Assembly (NCBI RefSeq): GCF_000963865.1
Contig: NZ_CP011071.1
Coordinates: forward strand, 2,654,001 to 2,718,000
Direction: 5' to 3'
Source of the DNA: Flagellimonas lutaonensis
Lineage (GTDB): Bacteria > Bacteroidota > Bacteroidia > Flavobacteriales > Flavobacteriaceae
DNA length: 64,000 nucleotides
A program made the position numbers and the translations under genes. Within the stretch, counting starts at the first letter, position 1. Each line of letters starts with the position of its first letter. Of the stretch, positions 1 through 8,749 are shown one piece after another. The notes under the pieces are model-generated. The model worked only from the letters and a program-made list of their open reading frames with translations. It did not search any database and was not told the DNA's origin.

Positions 1-424
1 TTGTCAAATCTATATTAATTAGCTGCCCCAAAGCCTCAATGGTTCCTGAATGTTTCAGGATGACCCCTTGGTTTGGAATAAACGGATTTAGCCTTGAGAA
101 TACAGAGGCGACAGCCTTTTCGCTCAAAAAGTTTTTCAAGTCATGTGCAAAATCCCTACTATTAAAATCAGGCCCAATATTACTGGAAATGGGGCCACAA
201 TAACCATAGGCTGAAGTAGCGTCATTATGTGCGGTATCCCTTATGGCTTTTAGCATCAAGGGAATTGCAATTAAACAACCTTGCTTTTCGTAGATAACAA
301 GGATAGGTTTTTCTCCATTGCTCTTTGAAACATGATGATACCCATAGGTATGATAGGCATCATATGTGTCTACCATTTTCAGAACATTGCCCCAGTCCTT
401 TTCGTTTTCGACAACGGTAATCAT
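1..424 (-). CDS. GNAT/FemAB-like acyltransferase, N-terminal part, cut by window edge
   Basis: An open frame starts with ATG at 424 and runs off the left edge after 141 codons, so the C-terminal half is missing. The protein has a short N-terminal stretch (MITVVENEKDWG), then a segment with YHHVSKSNGEKPILVIY and later SAYGYCGPI. This pattern resembles the N-terminal half of FemAB/GNAT-fold proteins often found in Bacteroidota surface-polysaccharide loci. Such proteins transfer acyl or aminoacyl groups. It is the last visible gene of the leftward arm, 165 bp beyond the AMP-forming ligase gene, so a role in decorating the polysaccharide is plausible. The acyl-CoA-binding half is not visible, so the family is only probable and the substrate unknown. 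Confidence 0.62.
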   Translation of the reverse strand, partial: MITVVENEKDWGNVLKMVDTYDAYHTYGYHHVSKSNGEKPILVIYEKQGCLIAIPLMLKAIRDTAHNDATSAYGYCGPISSNIGPDFNSRDFAHDLKNFLSEKAVASVFSRLNPFIPNQGVILKHSGTIEALGQLINIDLT

Positions 425-589
425 GCCAGTCAGCTATTTTTTTTGGGTGAAGGTACTTTAAGTTTGATTTTGAAGCAATTATGGTAAATATAAGTCTATT
501 GGGCATATCGATTTTATTTAACAGATTAATTGTTAAAAATATCGATGACTGAAAAATCATTTGGGTTTCAATAATCAAAACAGGAAAAG

Positions 590-1975
590 CTAATCACTTG
601 TTGCCGTAATTTTCTTGTAGTCAACCTTTCCGTTGCTGGTTAGGGGCATCTCTTTTAAATGCTTCACTTTTATCGATGCTTGATGAATTTTAAATCTTTC
701 GAATAGATTTTTCTTGATATCGTCATCTGAAATGGTATTCTCACAGTGAGAAACCAAAATAAATTGATCTTTCACCCCAACACAAGCGACAAGTCCAATA
801 TTAAAAGTAGTCTTTAGAAAGCGTTCCAGTTCATCTAGATTTACCCTGTTTCCAAAAATCTTTACAAATCGCTTCAATCTTCCTTTAATATAGTAAAAAC
901 CATCTTCGTCTTGATAGGCAAGATCTCCAGTTCGCAGAGGGTCGATTTTTTGCCAGGTTTCAAGGTCTTCTCTTTTTTCACTGTATCCACCAAAGACGTT
1001 CGGGCCTTTGTAAAGCAGCTCATCTGTCTCAGGATCAAGGCTGAGCTCACCATTCTTGATGGGGGTGCCAATTGATGTGATTTTTTCTTCCAGCAGTTCA
1101 GCAGGTACGTAAGAAATTCTGGCAGAGGCCTCGGTTTGACCGTACATCACGTAAAAGGCGATATCATTTTTCTTACAGTAATCGTTGAAGTTCTTCTTGA
1201 TGTTCTGGCTGAGGTTACCCCCTGCTTGCGAAATATATCTCAATGACGGATAATTTTTCTTCAAAAAGCCGATTCTATTGAGCATTTCATAGATATAAGG
1301 TACCCCGGCAATAGAGGTAAAGCCATGTCGATCCATTTGATTCCAAAAATCTCTTTGAAGAATATCAGCAACACCACTGACAACTGTTCCACCTGCTATG
1401 GCGTTGGTGTGCAGCACTGAAAGCCCATATGAATAGTAGAGTGGAAGGTTCAGCGGAGTCACGTCATGCCCAACAATAGGCAAATAGGCACATATCGACT
1501 TTGCATTTTCGAGAAGGTTGTCTTCAGATAGCTTCACAAACTTGGGCGAACCCGTGGTACCTGAGGTAGATAAGAGCACCTTGCATTTCAGATGTACCTT
1601 GGTTTCTTTGCCAGTGTCTATAAAAAGGGTGATTTCTGACCACTCATTGGCCAATTTACCTTTTTCGTAACCCTTTATGTGGTCTCTAGAGGCATCGAAG
1701 ATAATGGACGGTTCGTATTCTGACTCCAAGTTTTCTTTCAGAATTGGTTCAAGGGCATCGCTCAATAATACCGTTGCATGTTGGGTATCAAGAAAACTGA
1801 GGTAGGTTGCCGTTGAAACGATATCGCTATTCAGATATAGAAATACCAGTTTTTTGCCCATTCTCCCAATTTCTTCCATGGGAAAGAGCATTTCTTGTAA
1901 GGTTCGTTTTTTGCCGGAATCGGCATCCAAAAAGACTAAATGGTCATTTTTGGCCATGTGTTCGAGTAGTCCCAT
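590..1975 (-). CDS. AMP-forming acyl/amino-acid ligase (ANL superfamily)
   Basis: A 461-aa adenylate-forming enzyme. It would activate a carboxylic acid with ATP and pass it to a thiol carrier. Visible ANL motifs are the phosphate loop STSGTTGSPK (residues 136-145), YGQTEA, the hinge region TGDLAYQDEDGFYYIKGR, and the C-terminal catalytic lysine in SNGKVDYKK (about K450). It is somewhat shorter than typical acyl-CoA synthetases, mainly at the N-terminus. The acyl carrier protein gene ends only 3 bp upstream, so the two are very likely co-translated and the ACP is the probable acceptor. Start ATG at 1975 fits this spacing; Met7 is an alternative. In this locus the activated acyl group probably goes onto a sugar amine or hydroxyl. 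The acid itself cannot be read from the sequence. Confidence 0.85.
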   Translation of the reverse strand: MGLLEHMAKNDHLVFLDADSGKKRTLQEMLFPMEEIGRMGKKLVFLYLNSDIVSTATYLSFLDTQHATVLLSDALEPILKENLESEYEPSIIFDASRDHIKGYEKGKLANEWSEITLFIDTGKETKVHLKCKVLLSTSGTTGSPKFVKLSEDNLLENAKSICAYLPIVGHDVTPLNLPLYYSYGLSVLHTNAIAGGTVVSGVADILQRDFWNQMDRHGFTSIAGVPYIYEMLNRIGFLKKNYPSLRYISQAGGNLSQNIKKNFNDYCKKNDIAFYVMYGQTEASARISYVPAELLEEKITSIGTPIKNGELSLDPETDELLYKGPNVFGGYSEKREDLETWQKIDPLRTGDLAYQDEDGFYYIKGRLKRFVKIFGNRVNLDELERFLKTTFNIGLVACVGVKDQFILVSHCENTISDDDIKKNLFERFKIHQASIKVKHLKEMPLTSNGKVDYKKITATSD

Positions 1976-1978
1976 CCA

Positions 1979-2236
1979 CTAATTTTGCTTCTCAAAAGAA
2001 AGATTGTATTTCGCCAATACCTCTTTAACCTTTGCGAAACTGCTCATCTCTAAAACATCATCTGATTGAATCTCGATTTGAAATGTGTTTTCAATTTCAT
2101 CAATCAGAAACATATGAGTTATGGAGTCCCATTGTGGTATTCCTTGATACATTAAAGAATCATTGATCATGCTTTTATCTATATCTAGAGCATTGGCAAA
2201 GGCATTTCTAAGTAATTCTATGTTTTTTTCATTCAT
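1979..2236 (-). CDS. Acyl carrier protein
   Basis: A small acidic helical protein of 85 aa. The start was placed at ATG 2236 because a longer reading from 2302 would run into the preceding acetyltransferase gene, which ends at 2253. The carrier site is QWDSITHMFLIDEIE, with Ser38 as the expected phosphopantetheine attachment residue in the usual D-S context. It lies 16 bp after the PglD-like gene and 3 bp before the AMP-forming ligase gene, so the three form a tight cassette. It is not the housekeeping fatty-acid ACP by context, and probably carries an acyl or aminoacyl group made by the ligase. Family is confident; the dedicated role is inferred from position. Confidence 0.88.
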   Translation of the reverse strand: MNEKNIELLRNAFANALDIDKSMINDSLMYQGIPQWDSITHMFLIDEIENTFQIEIQSDDVLEMSSFAKVKEVLAKYNLSFEKQN

Positions 2237-2252
2237 TTTCAAGAATATTGAT

Positions 2253-2885
2253 TTAGAGCATTCGTCTTGCAGGGTTACCAAAATATGTACCAGGTTCTTC
2301 AATGCTTTTTATCACTACTGCTCCAACGCCTAAATGTGAATTATCAACTACTACTAACCTTGGGGATACAGTAGCTTTTGTGCCCATGAAAACGTTATCT
2401 CCAATGGTTGTGCTCCCCCCAATATCGACATGAGGCATAATCGAACAATTTTTTCCGATGACAGAATCATGGCCGACTATGGTATCGAGGTTGATAAGAC
2501 CAAACTCACCAATGGCCACATTTGATCCTATCTTGGCACCGGGACATATAATCGAGCCTTCGCCGAGTGTCACATTTTTCCCTATGAGGGCACCTTCGGC
2601 CACTAAGGTGAAGAATTTGACTTTTCCTCTTAGGGCCTCGATAACCTTTTTCTTTGCCTGGATATCAGCAATAGCGATGAGCACCAAATCATCTTTTTTG
2701 AACTTAAAGTCTTCGATGCTGCCCAGTATGTTATAATCTGAGCCCTTGCCGGCCAGGGCATTAGGGTTGTCATCAATGTAGCCACTTAACTCCCACTGAA
2801 CTTTTTGGGAAGGGAAGAGTTCGAGGTAGCTTTCAAGCTGTCTTCCGAAACCTCCTGCACCTATTATAAAAAGACGTTGTTTCAT
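2253..2885 (-). CDS. pglD: PglD/NeuD-like sugar N-/O-acyltransferase
   Basis: A 210-aa protein with an N-terminal Rossmann-like half (FIIGAGGFGRQ) and a C-terminal left-handed beta-helix of hexapeptide repeats from about residue 97. This is the layout of PglD and NeuD. PglD acetylates the C4 amine of UDP-4-amino sugars made by PglF and PglE. The likely catalytic histidine is His139 in IVGHDSVIG. The C-terminus GNPARRM is typical of the fold. The genes for the matching dehydratase and aminotransferase lie 26 kb away on the other arm. Because an ACP and an acyl ligase follow directly, the donor might be acyl-ACP rather than acetyl-CoA; that part is inference. Confidence 0.83.
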   Translation of the reverse strand: MKQRLFIIGAGGFGRQLESYLELFPSQKVQWELSGYIDDNPNALAGKGSDYNILGSIEDFKFKKDDLVLIAIADIQAKKKVIEALRGKVKFFTLVAEGALIGKNVTLGEGSIICPGAKIGSNVAIGEFGLINLDTIVGHDSVIGKNCSIMPHVDIGGSTTIGDNVFMGTKATVSPRLVVVDNSHLGVGAVVIKSIEEPGTYFGNPARRML

Positions 2886-2993
2886 CCAATTTTTTTTGGC
2901 TTGCTTGTTAATTGTTGTTATGAATTCAACTTTCTTTGCCCTTGTAAGGGCGATTCACACTTCGTTTATTAATTGGGAGAACAAGATAGTTAT

Positions 2994-4031
2994 TTAACCA
3001 ATCACTTTCATGGCAGGCCTATAGACCCCCCTGAAAAATCGCATAAAGGGGTACATCAGCTTTTCTTGATTGAAAAGTGCTGTCAATATGCGGTAGCTTA
3101 GGCCATTGAAATCTTCACCGATAAAATTGTTTAGCGGATAGGCGTTTATCTTCTTAAATCCTTCAAGTTTTTCAGGTATATATTGAATGGGCAGGCCAGA
3201 TTTCATAAGCCTTACCAATAGGAAAAACACGAACGATTGCTGTCTAGTATGTAACCTGTCCTTGCATTTTTTGCTTACAGCATCATTTTCTGGTATTTTT
3301 TTTAGAATACCATCAAAAACGAACGTTGCATTCTCGATGTCTGAAATCAGTTTATGGTAATGCTCGGGCTCTTTGCTCGTCATGGCTGAGTTGGGTACAA
3401 TCATGTATCTATATACATCAAGTGGCAACCGGGCCATTCTCTTTGCCTTCATGAACAATTGGGGGGTGAGGATGGAGTCTTCCATCCATCGACCTTCGAT
3501 AAAGGCTAATCCTGTACTGTCAAAAAAGTTTCTGTTGATCAAATACCACCAGACCGTATTACGATAATTGTTGTTTGCTATATAGTTGGTACCTGTCATG
3601 ATTGGCACCTTTTCAAGATTCAGTTTTTCGGGTGGGGTGTCGGTCTCGTACCAGTCTGTGCGCTTGGTCTTGTTAAAAATGAAGGCGGTGATATCCAATT
3701 CATTTTTATCAGCGAAATCAAGCAGTGTGCCATAAACATTTTTGGCGATATAATCGTCTGGATCGACAAAGTGAATGTATTTTCCCTTGGCCAATTTTAG
3801 GCCTGAGTTGCGCGCTGCCCCTGCACCACCATTTTTTTTGTCACAGATAACAATATTGCTGTGCTTGTTCTGGTATTCTTTGGCAATTGCCAGCGTCTGG
3901 TCTTTTGACTCATCGTTTACGATGATGATTTCATACTCTTCTTCCGGAATGTCTTGCGCCAAAAGACTGTCTAAACATCTCGAAAGGTATTTTTCCATGT
4001 TATAGGTTGGCAGAATAATGCTTAATCTCAT
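2994..4031 (-). CDS. Family 2 glycosyltransferase
   Basis: A 345-aa GT-A fold transferase. The N-terminus SIILPTYNMEKYLSRCLDSL, the nucleotide-binding IVNDESKD at about residues 37-44, and the metal-binding FVDPDDYI (D90-D93) are all classic GT2 features. No membrane segments are visible, so it should work at the cytoplasmic face on a lipid-linked oligosaccharide. It lies between the PglD-like and PglC-like genes and probably adds an early sugar to the growing repeat unit. Sugar specificity cannot be read from the sequence. Confidence 0.88.
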   Translation of the reverse strand: MRLSIILPTYNMEKYLSRCLDSLLAQDIPEEEYEIIIVNDESKDQTLAIAKEYQNKHSNIVICDKKNGGAGAARNSGLKLAKGKYIHFVDPDDYIAKNVYGTLLDFADKNELDITAFIFNKTKRTDWYETDTPPEKLNLEKVPIMTGTNYIANNNYRNTVWWYLINRNFFDSTGLAFIEGRWMEDSILTPQLFMKAKRMARLPLDVYRYMIVPNSAMTSKEPEHYHKLISDIENATFVFDGILKKIPENDAVSKKCKDRLHTRQQSFVFFLLVRLMKSGLPIQYIPEKLEGFKKINAYPLNNFIGEDFNGLSYRILTALFNQEKLMYPFMRFFRGVYRPAMKVIG

Positions 4032-4049
4032 GATTTGTTTGTTAATTGG

Positions 4050-4655
4050 TTATGCGCCTCCTGTAAATCTTTCCATGGTTACTTCCGCTGAGGCGGAGAT
4101 GCCTTCTGATTTGACCACCTTAAGCAAGGTCAACCACAGTATTTTTAAGTCAAGTGGAAAGGAAATATGGTCAACGTACCAAACGTCCAACTCGAACTTC
4201 CGTTCCCAAGATATGGCGTTTCTTCCATTTACCTGGGCCCAACCCGTGATTCCGGGCCGCACCTCGTGGCGCCTACCTTGTTCTTTGCTGTACAAGGGCA
4301 GGTATTCAACCAAAAGTGGCCGGGGACCTATCAGGCTCATGTCTCCCTTAATAACATTGAGCAATTGCGGAATCTCGTCCAAGGAGGTCTTGCGCACTAC
4401 ATTTCCCACTTTGGTGATTCTATCTTTGTTGGGTAGCAGGTTTCCTTCTGCATCTTTTTTGTCGTTCATGGTCTTGAACTTGATGATATTGAAAATCTTC
4501 CCGTTCTTGCCGGGTCGCTGTTGAAGGAAAAAAGGCTTCCCTTCATTGACAACAAAAAGTAAAACCATTATAATCAGAAAAATAGGGAACAAAATCACAA
4601 ACCCTATTAGAGCTACCATAAAATCCAAGGTGCGCTTTAGAAATTTTCGGTACAT
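4050..4655 (-). CDS. pglC: PglC-like initiating sugar-phosphate transferase
   Basis: A 201-aa monotopic polyprenol-phosphate phosphoglycosyl transferase. It moves a sugar-1-phosphate from a UDP-sugar to undecaprenyl phosphate and so starts repeat-unit assembly. One hydrophobic re-entrant segment covers about residues 10-36. The Bac_transf core follows with KFKTMND, LDEIPQLLNVIKGDMSLIGPRP split over conserved blocks, and PGITGWAQVNGRN. The length matches the small PglC type rather than the WbaP/WcaJ type with extra N-terminal helices. Together with the pglD-, pglE- and pglF-like genes in this locus, the substrate is probably a UDP-bacillosamine-type sugar. A hairpin lies upstream at 4742-4761, so this gene may start its own transcript. 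Confidence 0.87.
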   Translation of the reverse strand: MYRKFLKRTLDFMVALIGFVILFPIFLIIMVLLFVVNEGKPFFLQQRPGKNGKIFNIIKFKTMNDKKDAEGNLLPNKDRITKVGNVVRKTSLDEIPQLLNVIKGDMSLIGPRPLLVEYLPLYSKEQGRRHEVRPGITGWAQVNGRNAISWERKFELDVWYVDHISFPLDLKILWLTLLKVVKSEGISASAEVTMERFTGGA

Positions 4656-4741
4656 TGGTTGTTTTTCGGTTCAGCGCGGTAAAATAATGACATATTTTAC
4701 TCACCATTTGAATTAATGGACAAATCGCTGAAAAAATTGTT

Positions 4742-4761
4742 AAAAAGGTATAAAAACACCT
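4742..4761 (-). terminator. Possible rho-independent terminator after wbuB
   Basis: On the minus strand AGGTGTTTTTATACCT forms a short stem (AGGTGT against ATACCT, with one wobble pair) and is followed by TTTTT. It begins about 13 bp past the stop of the WbuB-like gene. It may split the fnl block from the pglC-pglD-ACP-ligase block. The stem is short, so confidence is modest. Confidence 0.4.
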
Positions 4762-4773
4762 GTTTGCGGCATT

Positions 4774-5991
4774 TCAATTAGTACTTTTGGTAATCTTTCC
4801 GACTTCTTCTTTGATAGTATTGTAGGCGTCCGAGGTCAAAAGGGTTTCTTTGAAATAGTTGTAGCCATTCAGTCCCATTTCTTCACAGCGATCTCTATTG
4901 TTGTAGAGATAAAGCAATTTTTCTTTTAGTAGTTTATAATTTCCTGCTTCGCTCCAGACCCCAGAATCATTTTCCTCCAAAATGCTGCCAAAATCAGTAT
5001 TCGTATCAATCGAGGCCAAAATGGGCTTTTTTGCATTATAATAGGCCAGGGCCTTTGATGGAATGTTGGGAATGGTGAAATCTTCACTGAGAGAGATCAA
5101 CCCTACATCGGCTATTTGCAATACTTCGAAATACTCTGCAGCATCCAATTTTTCCGTTACGAATCTGATGTTTTCGAGCTTTTCTTTTTTGATGATTTCT
5201 TTGAGGTGTTCATTTCTGGTGCCATGGCCGATGATTATGAAGAAAATGTCTTTGTATTCTTGACACTCTTTGGCTAGATAGGCTATGTTCTCAACTTTTT
5301 GGGGCAAGCCGATATTGCCACCGTACATGGCCACAAATCTACCTTTGGTGCCGTACTTCTTTTTCAGTGCCGCTATTTTTTCAGGTTTCAACAATGGCCT
5401 AAGCGGGCCCCAATTCGGAAGTAGATGGAATTTTTCTGATTTCATTTCAGGATTGTGCCGTAAAACATAGTCGATATTGCCCTGTGACATACAACCGATG
5501 GAATCGAAGATCTGATAGGTCTTTTTCTCTCGTTTTCTAAAATAATTATAGACAAGGCTACCTTCTCGCATCAATCTTAGATCTATGGCATTCTGGGGAA
5601 ATATGTCGCGCATGATGAGATACAGCGTGGACCCATATTCCTTTTTGAACCAAAGGGCAAGCGAAGTCAGGGTGATTGGGGGCGTGGGCATGATGACCAA
5701 ATCAAAATTCAGGTCGATTTTATATTTTTTCAGGGCCCTTTTATACTGCCAGGGTAAGAGCAGGTTCGCCAACCCTTTGATGATTTTGCCCGTATCAAAA
5801 AGCTCTAAGGTTTTCACCCTAATGACCGGAATGCCATTTTCAAGTTCAAGCCCCACATCGTCATCGTAATAGGCTGGTGCAATGAGGGTAATATCATCGC
5901 CCCGTTCATGAAATTCGATGATGAGTTCAGAATAGAGGTTTTGCGAATCGTGCAAATAGGGAACTGCCAAGCCTAGAAATAGTACTCTCAT
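4774..5991 (-). CDS. wbuB: GT4 glycosyltransferase, WbuB-like (probable FucNAc transferase)
   Basis: A 405-aa GT-B glycosyltransferase. The N-terminus MRVLFLGLAVPYLHDSQN and a donor-binding C-terminal half (KFVAMYGGNIGLPQKVENI-type segment, then IADVGLISLSEDF and PSKALAYYNAKKPIL) fit WbuB-like GT4 enzymes. It starts 10 bp from the end of the fnlC-like gene and directly follows the three UDP-L-FucNAc synthesis genes. In other bacteria wbuB sits beside fnlABC and its product is assigned as an N-acetyl-L-fucosamine transferase. The same role is inferred here from family and position, not proven by residues. Confidence 0.78.
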   Translation of the reverse strand: MRVLFLGLAVPYLHDSQNLYSELIIEFHERGDDITLIAPAYYDDDVGLELENGIPVIRVKTLELFDTGKIIKGLANLLLPWQYKRALKKYKIDLNFDLVIMPTPPITLTSLALWFKKEYGSTLYLIMRDIFPQNAIDLRLMREGSLVYNYFRKREKKTYQIFDSIGCMSQGNIDYVLRHNPEMKSEKFHLLPNWGPLRPLLKPEKIAALKKKYGTKGRFVAMYGGNIGLPQKVENIAYLAKECQEYKDIFFIIIGHGTRNEHLKEIIKKEKLENIRFVTEKLDAAEYFEVLQIADVGLISLSEDFTIPNIPSKALAYYNAKKPILASIDTNTDFGSILEENDSGVWSEAGNYKLLKEKLLYLYNNRDRCEEMGLNGYNYFKETLLTSDAYNTIKEEVGKITKSTN

Positions 5992-6000
5992 GTGTTTACT

Positions 6001-7137
6001 CTAGTGTTTTGACCAAATAACGCGGTTCACATAATCTACATAAGAAATAATGATACGCACCACTTTTTCGCTCACATTGGGCATTTTATAATCACTGACT
6101 TCCCTGAAATTACGTTCGGGATTCCTTTTTTGTACTTCCAGTGCTTCCAATGCCTGTAAGATTCGTTCTGGGCTTAGCCCCACCATCATTACCGAGGCTT
6201 CCTCCATGGCTTCAGGCCGTTCATGGGCCTCACGGATGTTCAATGCCCTGAAATTCAATATGGAAGATTCCTCAGAAATGGTTCCGCTATCAGAAAGAAC
6301 CGCAAAGGAATGGTACTGCAAGGCATTGTAGTCAGAAAAGCCCAAGGGCTTTAGAAACTGAATGTTCTTGTGTGCCTTTACCTTTTTTGCCTCGAGCATA
6401 TTGCGGGTTCGCGGATGTGTTGAAACAATAACGGGATACCCGTATTTTTCGGCTATCTGGTTCAACGATTCAATGAGCCCTTCAAAATTCTTTGGATTAT
6501 TGATGTTCTCTTCCCTATGGGAAGAAACCACAAAATATTTTTGCTTTTCAAGTTTCAGTTTTTCCAAGACATTGGATGTTTCGATTTTTTCCTTGAAAGT
6601 TCCCAAAACCTCGTACATCGGGCTACCGGTCTTGATGACCCTGTCGGGCGGAAGCCCTTCCCTTAATAGGTACTCACGGGCAATGTCACTATAGGTAAGG
6701 TTGATATCGGCCACATGGTCGACTATCTTTCTATTGGTCTCCTCCGGCACCCGTTGGTCAAAACAACGGTTGCCGGCTTCCATGTGGAAAACAGGAATTT
6801 TCCGTTTTTTGGCGGGAATGGCGCATAGGCATGAATTGGTATCGCCCAACACCAAGAATGCATCCGGCTGTATCTCTTCCAGCAATGGGTCTATCTTTAT
6901 CAAAATCTGCCCGACCGTCTCAGAGGCATTTTTGCCCGCTGCGTTCAAGAAATGGTCGGGCCGGCGAATGCCCATATCCTCAAAGAATATTTCGTTGAGT
7001 TCGTAGTCGTAGTTTTGACCCGTGTGCACCAAGGTGTGCTCAATGGCCTTGTTGGCATCAAGGGCTTTCAAAACGCAGGCGAGACGAATAATTTCGGGCC
7101 GGGTGCCCACTACGGTCAATACTTTCAGTTTTTTCAA
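6001..7137 (-). CDS. fnlC: UDP-2-acetamido-2,6-dideoxy-L-talose 2-epimerase, FnlC/WbjD/CapG type
   Basis: A 378-aa non-hydrolysing UDP-HexNAc 2-epimerase homologue. Motifs are VGTRPEIIRLA at the N-terminus, HMEAGNRCFDQRVPEE, and DSGTISEESSILNFRALN in the C-terminal domain. The NRCFDQRVPEETNR form separates this subgroup from WecB, which has GLRT at the same place. It is the last step to UDP-N-acetyl-L-fucosamine. The gene follows fnlB with 25 bp spacing and precedes the WbuB-like transferase. A true WecB paralogue is encoded at 14.3-15.4 kb, so the two 2-epimerases very likely serve different sugars. Confidence 0.86.
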   Translation of the reverse strand: MKKLKVLTVVGTRPEIIRLACVLKALDANKAIEHTLVHTGQNYDYELNEIFFEDMGIRRPDHFLNAAGKNASETVGQILIKIDPLLEEIQPDAFLVLGDTNSCLCAIPAKKRKIPVFHMEAGNRCFDQRVPEETNRKIVDHVADINLTYSDIAREYLLREGLPPDRVIKTGSPMYEVLGTFKEKIETSNVLEKLKLEKQKYFVVSSHREENINNPKNFEGLIESLNQIAEKYGYPVIVSTHPRTRNMLEAKKVKAHKNIQFLKPLGFSDYNALQYHSFAVLSDSGTISEESSILNFRALNIREAHERPEAMEEASVMMVGLSPERILQALEALEVQKRNPERNFREVSDYKMPNVSEKVVRIIISYVDYVNRVIWSKH

Positions 7138-7162
7138 GGTTCAAACTTTTTGGTTGGTGAAA

Positions 7163-8302
7163 TTAAACATCTTCAAAATAAGTGTCCGCATCTTCAGGGT
7201 CATACGGTTCATTGATCCAAAATAGGGTAATCAACTCGTCATTACCAATATTTGTAATGTTGTGGGTATGCCAGATGGGCATGTCAACATAAGCGGGCTC
7301 GTCGCCATCCAATTCATAGTTGATGACTTTATCGGTGCCTATTTGACGCAATTGAATTCTTGCTTTGCCCTTGATGACCGCAAACCGCTCCGCTTTTCTG
7401 GTATGAAAATGGTTTCCACGGGTGATACCGGGCACGGTGGTCGAAAACGAAAATTGCCCACTGGTCTGGGTTCTCGCTATTTCAACAAAACTGCCTCGGG
7501 GGTCGGTATGTTTGGTATATTTTACCGGGTAATGGGTTGCGGGCACATAACATCTGAACGTGTTGAACAACGCTTTTTCGAAGGCATTTTCCAAATTGGG
7601 AAATATTCCATTGTCCATATAGTCTTTTCGGTACTTTTTCAGCAAGGCCAACAGTTCAGAGACCTTGATATGGTGGTTGGGGGGTATATCGAGCTCAATA
7701 CTGTGTTGGTTAAGCTTTTGGCCCTTTATTCTTTCAAAAATAGCATCGATAAAAACCGCTACCAGTTCGTTGATGTAGATAAGGCCTACCTCGCCATCGT
7801 TGATGATGGTTGCCTCTTCATCATGGGCCACCTTATGGCAGAATGTGGCCACGACCGAATTATAGTTGGGCTTGCCAAAGGGTCCAAATACGTTGGGAAT
7901 GGTCAGTGATGTGAATTTTCCCCCACTTCTCTGTGCCCACTCTGCAAATTTCAGTTTACCTTCCTTTTTTGATTTTCCGTAAAGATTATCACGTAATTCC
8001 TGAGAAGAAGACGAAAACACAATATGTGGTGTTACCTTTTTTGCCTCGCAAGCAGCAATCAGCTTTGATACCAAGCCTATGTTGGTCTTGTATATGACAT
8101 TGGGGTCTTCGTGCCGGTTCATCGCTGCCAAGTGCACGATGGTGTCGCAAGAGGCTACAAAAGCTTCCAGTTGGTCGGGCTCTTCAAAGTATGACCTTTC
8201 AAAGTTTACCAATTCAACAGTGTCATTCAGTGAAAGGGTAGTATAGAGGTGATAGCCAATAAAGCCTGCTTGCCCGGTAATACCTATCTTATGTTTCTTC
8301 AC
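7163..8302 (-). CDS. fnlB: UDP-FucNAc pathway epimerase/reductase, FnlB/WbjC/CapF
   Basis: A 379-aa bifunctional protein. The N-terminal short-chain dehydrogenase half has GITGQAGFIGYHL for NAD(P)H binding. The C-terminal half is a cupin with GNHFHTRKAERFAVI as probable metal-binding histidines. This two-domain layout is diagnostic of CapF, which epimerises and then reduces the 4-keto sugar made by CapE/FnlA. It sits between the cupin gene and fnlC with short gaps (15 and 25 bp), in the standard pathway order with one extra gene inserted. Confidence 0.9.
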   Translation of the reverse strand: MKKHKIGITGQAGFIGYHLYTTLSLNDTVELVNFERSYFEEPDQLEAFVASCDTIVHLAAMNRHEDPNVIYKTNIGLVSKLIAACEAKKVTPHIVFSSSSQELRDNLYGKSKKEGKLKFAEWAQRSGGKFTSLTIPNVFGPFGKPNYNSVVATFCHKVAHDEEATIINDGEVGLIYINELVAVFIDAIFERIKGQKLNQHSIELDIPPNHHIKVSELLALLKKYRKDYMDNGIFPNLENAFEKALFNTFRCYVPATHYPVKYTKHTDPRGSFVEIARTQTSGQFSFSTTVPGITRGNHFHTRKAERFAVIKGKARIQLRQIGTDKVINYELDGDEPAYVDMPIWHTHNITNIGNDELITLFWINEPYDPEDADTYFEDV

Positions 8303-8317
8303 GTGCCCATATTTTTA

Positions 8318-8743
8318 TCATTGCCATAGTGCATCCCACATATTTAGTGGGAATCTGTAATCGTCTTTTTTTGATGCTTCCAAGCCAAAATTTGAAAATA
8401 CTTGTAGCCTAGAACCTTCTTCCACAGCCTTTATGCCGGTGGCATAGCCCTTTGGAACTGCCAACACACTGGGGTTGTCCGATTTCAACGTTATTTTTTC
8501 AGGTACCAACTGGTCTGAGGGATTGTCAAAATCATCCACTTTCACCAAATTGATGATAAATGAACCGTTCAAGCAATGGAACCACTTTTTTTCGTGGCGA
8601 TGCCCTTGCCAGGCCCTTATAATTTTGGTATCTACAGGGGCAATTTCGTAAAATCGAACCACTTCGCCCATGTCAAAATCATTAAAAAACCGTAAAGCTC
8701 CCCTTTCATCGATAAATTCGCTTCCTTTTATAAGCTCTACCAT
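8318..8743 (-). CDS. WxcM-like cupin sugar epimerase/isomerase
   Basis: A 141-aa single-domain cupin. RGALRFFNDFDMGEVVRFY and AWQGHRHEKKWFHCLNGSF resemble the 3,4-ketoisomerase / 3,5-epimerase-like (WxcM, RmlC-related) proteins. It is inserted between fnlA and fnlB, with gaps of 6 and 15 bp, so it is co-transcribed and may act on the 4-keto intermediate. The classical FucNAc pathway does not need it, because CapF carries its own cupin. It may assist epimerisation, or divert part of the intermediate to another sugar. The fold is clear; the reaction is not. Confidence 0.75.
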   Translation of the reverse strand: MVELIKGSEFIDERGALRFFNDFDMGEVVRFYEIAPVDTKIIRAWQGHRHEKKWFHCLNGSFIINLVKVDDFDNPSDQLVPEKITLKSDNPSVLAVPKGYATGIKAVEEGSRLQVFSNFGLEASKKDDYRFPLNMWDALWQ

Positions 8744-8749
8744 TCGGTG

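Noticed and set aside
7262-7909. 215-codon plus-strand frame over fnlB
   Set aside because: It lies fully antisense to a gene with clear family motifs and has no motif, start signal or neighbour of its own.
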